64,000 bases of DNA from Nilaparvata lugens (lineage: Eukaryota; Arthropoda; Insecta; Hemiptera; Delphacidae). Within the stretch, counting starts at the first letter, position 1. Each line of letters opens with the position of its first letter. Below the pieces are notes generated by a model, which had not been told where the DNA came from, searched no databases, and saw nothing but the letters and a program-made list of their open reading frames with translations. The DNA is taken from positions 5,553,493 through 5,617,492 of the forward strand of contig NC_052517.1 in the NCBI RefSeq assembly GCF_014356525.2. The letters are read 5' to 3'. The position numbers and the translations under genes were made by a program. Shown piece after piece: positions 26,028 to 38,000 of the stretch.

Positions 26028-29000
26028 GACCAATACCCAAAAACCTTTTTTGGACTCAGGGGACCTTGAAACGTATAGAAATTTAGAAATTGGGGTACCT
26101 TAATTTTTTTCGGAAAACAATACTTCCTTACCTATGGTAATAGGGCAAGAGAAGTTGAAATTGAAAATGTGGACCTGACTGTAGTACTTTTAATCTATTA
26201 GTACGTACCTGTCAACACGCAAGATAAGATGGTTCCAATAAACGGAGTTTTATATTTTTTATGAACTTCTCCCAGACTTTTGAACAGCAATCCGTCATTA
26301 GACATGGCATAGATGATTCTTGGGAGGGGATACATACCACCATACATACTGCAAAAAATTAAAATAATTGACTTAATTAGAAAGAAAATAGTTATTTGTA
26401 TATCTAGATTGAAAAGTACGACTTTTTCTCCCTGTGGGAAAATATTTGAAGCCCGAGGCGAAGCCGAGGGCAGCAATTTTCCTGAGGGAGAAAAATTATT
26501 TTTCGCTCGTGATGTACACAACATTTTTCCTCCATCTACATTTTTTTATAGAAACTGCAAATAAAATCATTCTAATAACTTACGTATTGGTGACAATGAT
26601 TCCTAACAACATAACCTTTAATCTAAAACCTAAAAACCGGTCGTCTGATTGGCACTGCCGATTGCTCTATCTATGGGCAAAAGTTGTAACAATTATATCA
26701 GCTGAGCAGCTACCAAAAATGGCTGACTCCAGATCACGCGGTTCAGATTTGAATTGCAGATCAAAAATATTTGTTGGCTGGTATTTTGAATAGAATAGAA
26801 TATTTTAAAAATTGTATAAATTTTTATTGTCTACCAATATTAAGAATATAATAATTATTATACAAACATATATTTCATGAGTTAATCAAATTTCTGATTG
26901 TGGTATTGAATTCAGTTGACTCAATGACAGACACCTCTATTATGCTTTCTCATCTGAGCTTAGACCTTCTAACCTATTACAATGTAAGTTTCAAAACAGA
27001 GATGCTCTCCATGTTATTTAAATGGAGTCACTTTTACTTCCTAGGGAGTTTTTCTGTTTTTTACTACCGAGAGCGAAAAAGTGACACTTTAGTATTAGGT
27101 TTCAGGGAGTAAAGTAAGTACTTTAGACAGTAGGTGGAGGAAAACAATACTGTTTGTAAAGCTGCGCTCACACCAAAGTTATAAAAAGATAGCAGAGATA
27201 GCAAAATCAAAGTTAATCAAATGCTGTCATTATAACGTGGATCTCACTATAGAAGGAAATATTAAAATATATTAACAAACTGTTTATAACTTAATCCTTA
27301 TAGATTCTATTAGATTGAACATAGCTTATAATACACATGATGAACATATGTGTTTGTCAAGTTCCGTTCAATCTAATAAAATCTATAAGGATTAAGTCAT
27401 TAACAGTTTGTTAATAACTTTGGTGTAAACCCAGCTTAAGAAATCTTTGAAACATAATGATGGATTTGAATTTTAAATATGAAAATATGCCGTACATACT
27501 GCTTCGAATAACAAAGTTCAAATTCAAATTCATTTATTGCATGAAATAAATACACAATTGAATATACTTCACAATTAGGACAATTTCAAATGGATCAACA
27601 TGTACACTTGTAGGTTGTAATCTATCGCATAAGTATTGTACAATAAAGACATAATAATCCTTAATGATACTAAAGTGAAAAGAAAAGAAAAATGAACATG
27701 CATCTCGTCCAAGAAGGCTTAAGCCTGTGTGTGGAGAGGAGTCTAAACATAAACTTATACCTGGTCTATGTTAATGACATCGAGAGTCACGTCAATTTCA
27801 AACTCTCTCTTTTTGCGGACGACACTACAGCTTTAATCACCAGTAGGAACAGTGAATGTTTGATTGATTGAGTACTTTATTTATGTAGATTACAATATAT
27901 ACTGGCTTATACACTTATATACAATAGCTTACAATACAGCAAAATTATATATGAATTTACATAATATAGACTAAGAAAATAATTATTGAAAATATATGAT
28001 CTGAAAAAGTAATTTGTAATATAATAACTATGGATAATTATATTGTTATGCATCTACATAAATTGGCGGAGCTTTGGACATATCAATGTCCATTCTTCGG
28101 AAAGAATATTAAAAATATCCTCCCCACTAACTCTCTACCAAAGAGTGGCTGATAAGAGAGGCTGAGAGGTGTCTTGCTGAATTAGATTCGTGGTTTGTTC
28201 AGAATAGTCTTAGTTTGAACTGCAAAAAAACTAAAGTAATTCCCTTCAGTAGAGACTATAAAAGTTTTGGAATAAACTTGAATACTCAAAGTAGAGTTGA
28301 AACTTCTGATTCCACGACATTCTTGGGTCTGATGGTGGAGAGTGATTCGAAGTGGAAGCTACATATTTCTCATGTCACTGGTAAATTGAATAGAGCCTTG
28401 TTTGCATTAAGAGTAATGGCTAGAGTAGGGAGTGAAAAAACTGTTCTTTTTGTATATCATGCTTATTTTCTGTCAGTTATGAGATATGGAGTTATTTTTT
28501 GGGGAAAAGTATAGAGAATAATGGAATATTCATACTGCAGAAGAAAGCCATTAGGATAATTTATAAGATAAATACAATGCGCTCTTGCAGACCTTATTTT
28601 AAATAAAAGAGATTGCTGACGGCTCCTGCTATTTATATATTAGATTTAGCAATCTTCGTTTTTAAAAATAGACGAATGTATGAGGAGAACCAGGTGAGTC
28701 ATCCCCACACACGATTTAGAGGTTTTGTTTACCCACATCACAGACTAAGCCTGCTGGAGAGTGAAAATATTTAATTCAATCCCATCTCACATAAGAGAAA
28801 TTGATGGCTTGAAGGAGTTCAAAAAAACACTCAGGGAATTCCCTATTGTATTGTGTCCGTACAGGTTAGCAGACTTCCTTGTTGAATAGTGTTTGATTGA
28901 TTTATCTCTTTCCTGTATAGGGCTACTTGTAATATAAATATAAAGAAAATAAAAATCTCAGTACCCTTTTTTTAAAATATTTTATCACAACATGTTTCGG

Positions 29001-32000
29001 TCAATTACACTTGAAAATGGCATAATTGACCGAAACATGTTGTGATAAAATATTTAAAAAAAAGGGTACTGAGATTTTTATTTTCTTTATATTTATGTTT
29101 GATTGATGTATGTTATGTGGGATCTGTAGTGTTGAAATAGGAGGGATGGTAGATATTAGATTAAACTTTGACGTGTCATATACTGCGGGATCGTTGCTCC
29201 CTTAATGCAGTTCAGTAATTGTGACGAACAAGAAAAGTAAAGTAAAGTAAAGAGTCTGTTCTTTATTTAGAATAAAATTTTTGTGGTTTGAGAAGGATAA
29301 AGTAATTCTTGAATACTGATTCATTGAATAGTTAATTATTGAATGATAATGAGTTTGATCATTAAAGACAAATTACTGAGAGGATGATACACCTCGAGAG
29401 CATTGATGCAACCCAATGAAGAACCTGTCACTGGGAAAGTATAAGTTATAAACAATGTATACAAGAAGCTTTAAAGAAGAAAGAAGAACTAAATGGACAG
29501 ATGAAAACTGTAATATAATTTGACAACTACAACTTTTTGATAACAAAGTTTGATGATGTTTAGTTTAGTTTAATTCTAAGTCATTGACCAGCGCGTCTGG
29601 TTAGACTGTGTCAGGTTTTATAAAACATGTCACAAAACAGTTTCAAAATGTCATCTCATTATCAAGAAATTCACTCAGGCTATAAAATGGATGCGCCACC
29701 AAGAGAGATTTCAAAACTGCTCGGAATTAACCCTTGCACAGAGATGTTGTGGAATTTCTCCATATTAAGGTGAAATAAAAAGATGTTGTCAATTCCACAA
29801 AGTTTTTATTTGATATTGAATGAAAAAGACTAAGAAATTGTCAAAAAACCACTGATTTATTGAATGTTGACTGATTTATTGTTTTGAATTTATTGATTTA
29901 TTCAATAAATCAGTGGTTTTTTGACAATTTCTTAGTCTTTTTCATTCAATATCAAATAAAAACTTTGTGGAATTGACAACATCTTTTTATTTCACCTTAA
30001 TACTGCTCGGAATTGTCTATCAGTTCCACTATCCTTGACCCACTCTGGCAGATTATTAAACATTTTGAAGGCAATGAATGGATAACACCTCTGAGTCCTT
30101 GCTAAACGGCATCTACATCTTGGCATGTTGATGAGGTGAGTCTGACGGGTTCCATAGCCATGCATCCCACCATGAGTGTCAGCACTCCCAGCTCTGTCTC
30201 TGATGCGAACCACACATTCAACAACTAGCCGTCAGGCTCGCTTCGCTCGCCATATCCGTCTAGCCAGGGGGCTCCGCCCCCTGGACCTCCGACTGGATCG
30301 TCCGAGAATGAGATCAGCAGGCTCGCTTCGCTCGCCTGCATTTTTCATTTGGGCATTTTTATCATATGTTAGGACAATCCAGTCGGGGGTCCAGACTAAA
30401 CGTCTGGCTAAACGGATATGGCGAGCGAAGCGAGCCTGACTGCTAGTAATATAATATTCCCAGGAGTGAAGTAGCAGTGCCCAATCAATTTTCCCGCGAT
30501 AAATGCATTTAAATCTTCAACTTGGTGCCAACCTAACAAAGTCAACTCAACTTAATGCAAACCTGACAAAATTATTAATTTAGTTGCCAGTTAACAACTG
30601 TTTCGAAGAGGTACTCTATCGAGATTATAGTTCTATAGTAACATATATGATATGGAAATTTCAATTATAATTAAGAGATTGGGAGAAGAAGAATATACAT
30701 GCTAAAAGACGAACTTTAAACCCTTAAAAACAACCCTTAGAGTGGAGTGATCCGTGGTCTAGTGGATAGAGTGCTTGCGTAGCAGCATAGAGATCCCGGG
30801 TTCAAACCCTCTCAATACCAAAAGTTTTTCAACCAGATCACTCCCGTGTTATCGGATGGGCACGTTAAACTGTCGGTCCCGGCTGAAGTATGACAGTCGT
30901 AAGGCCCATTGACGGCTTAAATTATATATTCAGGCGGTGGGACCTTCCCGCAAGGGACTCCCCACCAACAAAAGCCATACGAATTTACTTTACTTACTAA
31001 CCCTTAGAGTTAAAATATTGCCAAAAGATTTCTTAGTGCGCCTCTAAAGGGCCAACTGAACATACCTACCAAATTTTAACGTTTTTGGTCCGGTAGATTC
31101 TTAGTTATGCGAGTGAGTGAGTGAGTGAGTCAGTCAGTCAGTCAGTCAGTCAGTGCCATTTCGCTTTTATATATAATTATAGATGTACTGATTTACAACA
31201 GTAAGCATTTTAAACCTCTTGAAGAGTGGTCTGCAATGAGCCATGTAGTCACTGCCCGTCAGCACTCGAACAGCCTTTTTCTGCAGAAGCAGCACATCAC
31301 CAAGTCCTCTATTGATCTGATCAGTGTAGTGTCGTCAGCATATACAAAAGCATTCATTTTCAGACCAATGTCCCTAATTGCAATGATGATTGACAAGATG
31401 ATTAGTTTGTATTGATTCATTTAATTTATATCCAACGTTTCCAATTATTGTATATTATTTAGCCTAAAGCCATAGATAAGCGAAAATATCCCATGGTATA
31501 AGGCGTTTATGTTGCAAATGTGAGTGTTAACTGAAGCCGATAGTCCTAGTAGTTGTTTTTGGTGAAGCTATGTGACGCTGGCAGTCTCTCATACTGTGCC
31601 CTTCTTACACTCTTACACTCCCAACAACACACTAATAATAGACAGTGTATAGGGTGTCTATGTTGCAAATGTGAGTGTTAACTGAAGCCGATAGTCCTAG
31701 TAGTTGTTTTTGGTGAAGCTATGTGACGCTGGTAGTCTCTCATACTGTGCCCTTCTTACACTCTTACACTCCCAACAACACACTAATAATAGACATTGTA
31801 TAGGGTGTCTATGTTGCAAATGTGAGTGTTAACTGAAGCCGATAGTCCTAGTAGTTGTTTTTGGTGAAGCTATGTGACGCTGGTAGTCTCTCATACTGTG
31901 CCCTTCTTACACTCTTACACTCCCAACAACACACTAATAATAGACAGTCTATAGGGTGTCTATGTTGCAAATGTGAGTGTTAACTGAAGCCGATAGTCCT

Positions 32001-35000
32001 AGTAGTTGTTTTTGGTGAAGCTATGTGACGCTGGCAGTCTCTCATACTGTGCCCTTCTTACACTCTCACACTCCCAACAACACACTAATTATAGACAGTG
32101 TATAGGGTGTTTATGTTGCAAATGTGACTGTTAACTGAAGCCGATAGTCCTAGTAGTGGTTTTTGGTGAAGCTATGTGACGCTGGTAGTCTCTCATACTG
32201 TGCCCTTCTTACACTCCCAACAACACACTAATAATAGACAGTGTATAGGGTGTCTATGTTGCAAATGTGAGTGTTAACTGAAGCCGATAGTCCTAGTAGT
32301 TGTTTTTGGTGAAGCTATGTGACGCTGGTAGTCTCTCATACTGTGCCCTTCTTACACCCTTACACTCCCAACAACACACTAATAATAGACAGTGTATAGG
32401 GTGTCTATGTTGCAAATGTGAGTGTTAACTGAAGCCGATAGTCCTAGTAGTGTTTTTGGTGAAGCTATGTGACGCTGGTAGTCTCACATACTGTGCCCTT
32501 CTTACACTCTTACACTCCCAACAACACAGTAATAGCAGACAGTAGTCGACAGTAATCGGAGAAGAAATTTGGAACATAAACGACCTATACCTTGGGATAT
32601 CTTCTTATGCTATCTTTTCTCTCTGGTAAAACTTACATAAGGAATAAAACTCAATTCGATTCTATTCTTTTGAACAGTTTATCATTCTATGATGGATAAG
32701 TATATAAATAAATGAAGAAATAAAATCGATATACCTAGCAAAAAGTCCAAAAGTTCCTCCAATTGCAACAGTCCATTGGGCGTAAGTCCAACCCACTTGT
32801 GAGAAGGCATAAGGTATAGGAGCATTCACATCCTACAAAATATTCAGATAAATAATTAGTAAGAAATAATAGTTTTCATTAACTTTTTGTGTAGTTGAGA
32901 AGTTGATATTGTGGTTATTATTCATATTGAATGAAAAAGACAAAGAAATTGTCAAAAAACCACAGATTTATTGATACTTAGAAAGATCGGTTTCGGTTAT
33001 TACACCATTGTCAATCTCTGATAAACTAAAACTAAATACAAGAGCAGCAGAATTTATACTAGTAGGCGAGTACTGCTTGTTTTCTTGGTTCTTATTTTGT
33101 ACTGAAAGTAAATTTTGTTATCATGGCGATTCTGTCGCTCAAACCGCCATTTTGTCACACCGTTGAGTGGGAGGAGACTGTCTACCTGGGCAAATGGCAG
33201 GCGTTCATGCCCTTGACCAATAGCAGTATTCGCTTACTAGTAAAAGTTCTGCTGCTCTTGTATTTAGTTTTAGTTTATCAGAGATTGACAATGGTGTAAT
33301 AACCGAAACCGGTCTTTCTAAGTATCAATAAATCTGTGTTTTTGACAATTTCTTCGTCTATTTCATTCAATACTTTTCGAACGAGGAAGTGACTGTCTCG
33401 TTCATATTATCATGTACAATAACAATAGTGTAGAACTTCAATCACAGCTGTTAAGCTACTGAAGTTCTTTTCTTTTTTTCCATCATGATACTGTTTCTTT
33501 ATAATGATTACATTGTAAAAATATTTGTAAAATATGTCAGTGTTGTGAATAAATTTCAATTTCAATTTCAAAAATTTCAAAAAAATTTTCATTAAATTCT
33601 GATTCGTTTCGGTAAATTTGAAAGATTGTTGTTTTTTGAAAGAAGAATCAGGCGGTTTTTCAGAAAAAGGGAACTATTTTCATTGAAGTTTAAATAATTT
33701 CACAATAAAATTACCAACCTGTAAATAGTATGGAAGTAGCATGGTAAGAACTGAAGCAACTCCAAAATAAGCCAGGAAAATGATTGTCAGCGAAATAATA
33801 ATCGCTAAAGGAATTGCGCGTTGAGGATTTTTAACTTCTTCTCCTATAAAAAATTACATTAGATTAGATTAAATCACGCTGCACCTTCTGTAGGATACCT
33901 TATATTCTAGTAGTTGTTTTGGTGAAGCTATGTGACGCTGGCAGTCTCTCATACTGTGCCCTTCTTACACTCTCACACTCCCAACAACACACTAATTATA
34001 GACAGTGTATAGGGTGTTTATGTTGCAAATGTGACTGTTAACTGAAGCCGATAGTCCTAGTAGTGGTTTTTGGTGAAGCTATGTGACGCTGGTAGTCTCT
34101 CATACTGTGCCCTTCTTACACTCCCAACAACACACTAATAATAGACAGTGTATAGGGTGTCTATGTTGCAAATGTGAGTGTTAACTGAAGCCGATAGTCC
34201 TAGTAGTTGTTTTTGGTGAAGCTATGTGACGCTGGTAGTCTCTCATACTGTGCCCTTCTTACACCCTTACACTCCCAACAACACACTAATAATAGACAGT
34301 GTATAGGGTGTCTATGTTGCAAATGTGAGTGTTAACTGAAGCCGATAGTCCTAGTAGTTGTTTTTGGTGAAGCTATGTGACGCTGGTAGTCTCACATACT
34401 GTGCCCTTCTTACACTCTTACACTCCCAACAACACAGTAATAGCAGACAGTAGTCGACAGTAATCGGAGAAGAAATTTGGAACATAAACGACCTATACCT
34501 TGGGATATCTTCTTATGCTATCTTTTCTCTCTGGTAAAACTTACATAAGGAATAAAACTCAATTCGATTCTATTCTTTTGAACAGTTTATCATTCTATGA
34601 TGGATAAGTATATAAATAAATGAAGAAATAAAATCGATATACCTAGCAAAAAGTCCAAAAGTTCCTCCAATAGCAACTGTCCATTGGGCGTAAGTCCAAC
34701 CCACTTGTGAGAAGGCATAAGGTATAGGAGCATTCACATCCTACAAAATATTCAGATAAATAATTAGTAAGAAATAATAGTTTTCATTAACTTTTTGTGT
34801 AGTTGAGAAGTTGATATTGTGGTTATTATTCATATTGAATGAAAAAGACAAAGAAATTGTCAAAAAACCACAGATTTATTGATACTTAGAAAGATCGGTT
34901 TCGGTTATTACACCATTGTCAATCTCTGATAAACTAAAACTAAATACAAGAGCAGCAGAATTTATACTAGTAGGCGAGTACTGCTTGTTTTCTTGGTTCT

Positions 35001-38000
35001 TATTTTGTACTGAAAGTAAATTTTGTTATCATGGCGATTCTGTCGCTCAAACCGCCATTTTGTCACACCGTTGAGTGGGAGGAGACTGTCTACCTGGGCA
35101 AATGGCAGGCGTTCATGCCCTTGACCAATAGCAGTATTCGCTTACTAGTAAAAGTTCTGCTGCTCTTGTATTTAGTTTTAGTTTATCAGAGATTGACAAT
35201 GGTGTAATAACCGAAACCGGTCTTTCTAAGTATCAATAAATCTGTGTTTTTTGACAATTTCTTCGTCTATTTCATTCAATACTTTTCGAACGAGGAAGTG
35301 ACTGTCTCGTTCATATTATCATGTACAATAACAATAGTGTAGAACTTCAATCACAGCTGTTAAGCTACTGAAGTTCTTTTCTTTTTTCCATCATGATACT
35401 GTTTCTTTATAATGATTACATTGTAAAAATATTTGTAAAATATGTCAGTGTTGTGAATAAATTTCAATTTCAATTTCAAAAATTTCAAAAAAATTTTCAT
35501 TAAATTCTGATTCGTTTCGGTAAATTTGAAAGATTGTTGTTTTTTGAAAGAAGAATCAGGCGGTTTTTCAGAAAAAGGGAACTATTTTCATTGAAGTTTA
35601 AATAATTTCACAATAAAATTACCAACCTGTAAATAGTATGGAAGTAGCATGGTAAGAACTGAAGCAACTCCAAAATAAGCCAGGAAAATGATTGTCAGCG
35701 AAATAATAATCGCTAAAGGAATTGCGCGTTGAGGATTTTTAACTTCTTCTCCTATAAAAAATTACATTAGATTAGATTAAATCACGCTGCACCTTCTGTA
35801 GGATACCTTATATTCTAAATTTCTTACATTATTGAACAAATTGATTAAAATAATAATACTAGTAGTTCTGAGAACAGTAGACCTCGCGCTCAGTAAAGTA
35901 CAATGACCTGTTGTTATGTTTTCTCAAAAATTAATTGACCGAGCGAAGTGAGGTCTAAGATTCAAGTCGACGGTTTGGCATTTCTCTTAATGTTTAAATG
36001 TTTATATGTTGCGCATTTACGGCGAAACGCGGTAATAGATTGTCATGAAATTTGACGGGTATGTTCCTTTTTCAATTGCGCGTCGACGTATATACAAGGT
36101 TTTTGGAAATTTTGCATTTCAAGGATAATATAAAAGGAAAAAGGAGCCTCCTTCATACGCCAATATAAGAGTAAAAATCAGGCTATAGAATTATTCATCA
36201 TAAATCAGCTGACAAGTGATTACACAGATGTGTTGAGAAGCCTGTATTTCCATAAGGTCTATAGTTTCAATCAGGTACTTGTGGATGAGAATACTGTGTG
36301 AGGTCTACTGTTCACAGAACTACTAGTAGAGTTAAAATCAGACTATAGAATTTATTATTCATCATAAATCAGCTGACATGTGATTACACAGATGTGTGGA
36401 GAAGCCAGTCTATTGCTGTATTTCCATAAGGTCTATAGTTTCAATCAGGTACTTGTGGATGAGAATACTGCGTGAGGTCTACTGTTCACAGAACTACTAG
36501 TAGAGTTAAAATCAGACTATAGAATTTATTATTCATCATAAATCAGCTGACAAGTGATTACACAGATGTGTGGAGAAGCCAGTCTATTGCTGTATTTCCC
36601 ATAAGGTCTATATTTTCAATCAGGTACTTGTGGATGAGAATACTGCGTGAGGTCTACTGTTCACAGAACTACTAGTAAATAATTTATCAATTTAAAATGT
36701 CTTGAAAAAAAATCCTAAATAATCATAGAGCTTTCTTTCCTATCGTACCGTGACGTGTCGTCCCGGAATGTGAGTGTGAGCGCTGTTATCAAGTCTGGCT
36801 GCCGTCGATACGCCAATCCAATCAACCCATCAGAGAACATTCTGTGTTGTTGTGTTGGCGAAAAATCGGTGTGTTGAAATTAACAAAATGAACTACCATA
36901 ATGCTGATTTCCAACAAACTTCATTTCTCACTTTTCATGATTTTAGAAATCAATTTCTTTTCAATAATATTTGTTGCAATTTCAATCATCAGATTAAAAA
37001 AGAAAAATGCAAAAAAAATGTTTTCTATCAATAACTCCAAACTCCAAACTAGAATCATGGCCTCAGCTTATGTAAAGACAAAGTTAGTAGACAACTGTCT
37101 GCTAACGTTGATGGAGAGAAACATTTTCAAGATGTTCGATGTTTTTGAACGGGTGATATTATAGTCCACAAGATGTTCGATGTTTTTGAACGGGTAGTAT
37201 TATAGTCCACTAGACATCTGATTTATGAAGAATAATTCTATAGTCTAATTTTCACTCTAATATTTGATTTATGAAGGAGGCTCCTTTTTCCTTTTATATT
37301 ATCCTTGAAATGCAAAATTTCCAAAAACCTCGTACGTCGATGCGCAATTAAAAAAGGAACATACCTGTCAGATTACAAGAAAATCTATTACCACGTTTCG
37401 CCGTAAATGCGCAACATATAAACACTTGAACATTAAGAGAAATGCCAAACCATCGACTTGAATCTTAGACCTCACTTCGCTCGGTCAATAACTAGTAGTT
37501 CTGTGAACAGTAGACCTGGCGCTCAGTGAGTTACATTGACCTGTTGTTATGTTTTCTCAAAAATAAATAAATAATTTAACAATTGAAAATGTCTAGAAAA
37601 AATCCTAAATAAACATAGAGCTTTCTGTCCTATATCGTACCGTGACGTGTCGTCCCGGAATGTGAGTGTGAGCGCTGTTATCAGGTCTGGCTGCAACTGT
37701 CTACAACGTTGATGGAAAGATACATTTTCAAGATGTTCGATGTTTTTGAACGGGTAGTATTATAGTCCACTAGACATCTGATTTATGATGAATACTTCTC
37801 TAGTCTGATTTTTACTCTAATATTTGCGTATGAAGGAGGCTCCTTTTTCTTTTATATTATCCTTGAAATGCAAAATTTCCAAAAACCTTGTAAATACGTC
37901 GACGCGCAATTTAAAAAGGAACATACCTGTCAAATTTCATGAAAATATATTAACGCGTCTCGCCGTAAATGCGCAACATTTAAACATTAAGAGAAATGCC

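Larger units (their letters stand above)
27690..29250 (+). pseudogene. Decayed non-LTR (LINE) reverse transcriptase
   Basis: Frame pieces read [13 protein letters not shown] and [13 protein letters not shown] (reverse transcriptase catalytic block, 27757-27850), then after an insertion [36 protein letters not shown] and [10 protein letters not shown], and further on [13 protein letters not shown] with stops and shifts. The order matches the second half of a LINE ORF2. The longest clean frame is 28215-28514. Clade not assigned. Confidence 0.85.
30001..31412 (-). pseudogene. LINE remnant interrupted by a Helitron
   Basis: Minus-strand reading. 31412-31184 has [20 protein letters not shown] fused directly to a tail block [20 protein letters not shown] in another frame, so the middle of the ORF is deleted. 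30224-30001 continues with [32 protein letters not shown] and LPEWVKDS, typical of LINE C-termini. The gap is the Helitron. Confidence 0.78.
31999..35815. repeat. 1,908-bp tandem duplication carrying CAT exons 5 and 6
   Basis: Copy 1 is 31999-33906 and copy 2 is 33907-35815. Each has the minisatellite tail, exon 6, a palindromic element and exon 5. The only substitutions I saw are the two silent ones in exon 6; the rest are single-base length changes, mainly in homopolymers. The junction shares only cta. Confidence 0.93.

Noticed and set aside
26434..27112. Frames of 70-119 codons near exon 7
   Set aside because: AT-rich intron sequence with small fold-back repeats; no domain, and several mutually overlapping frames.
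36852..37164. Two overlapping frames of 60 and 87 codons as a possible small gene
   Set aside because: They lie inside a repeat block seen again near 37490-37790 and show no domain or splice logic.
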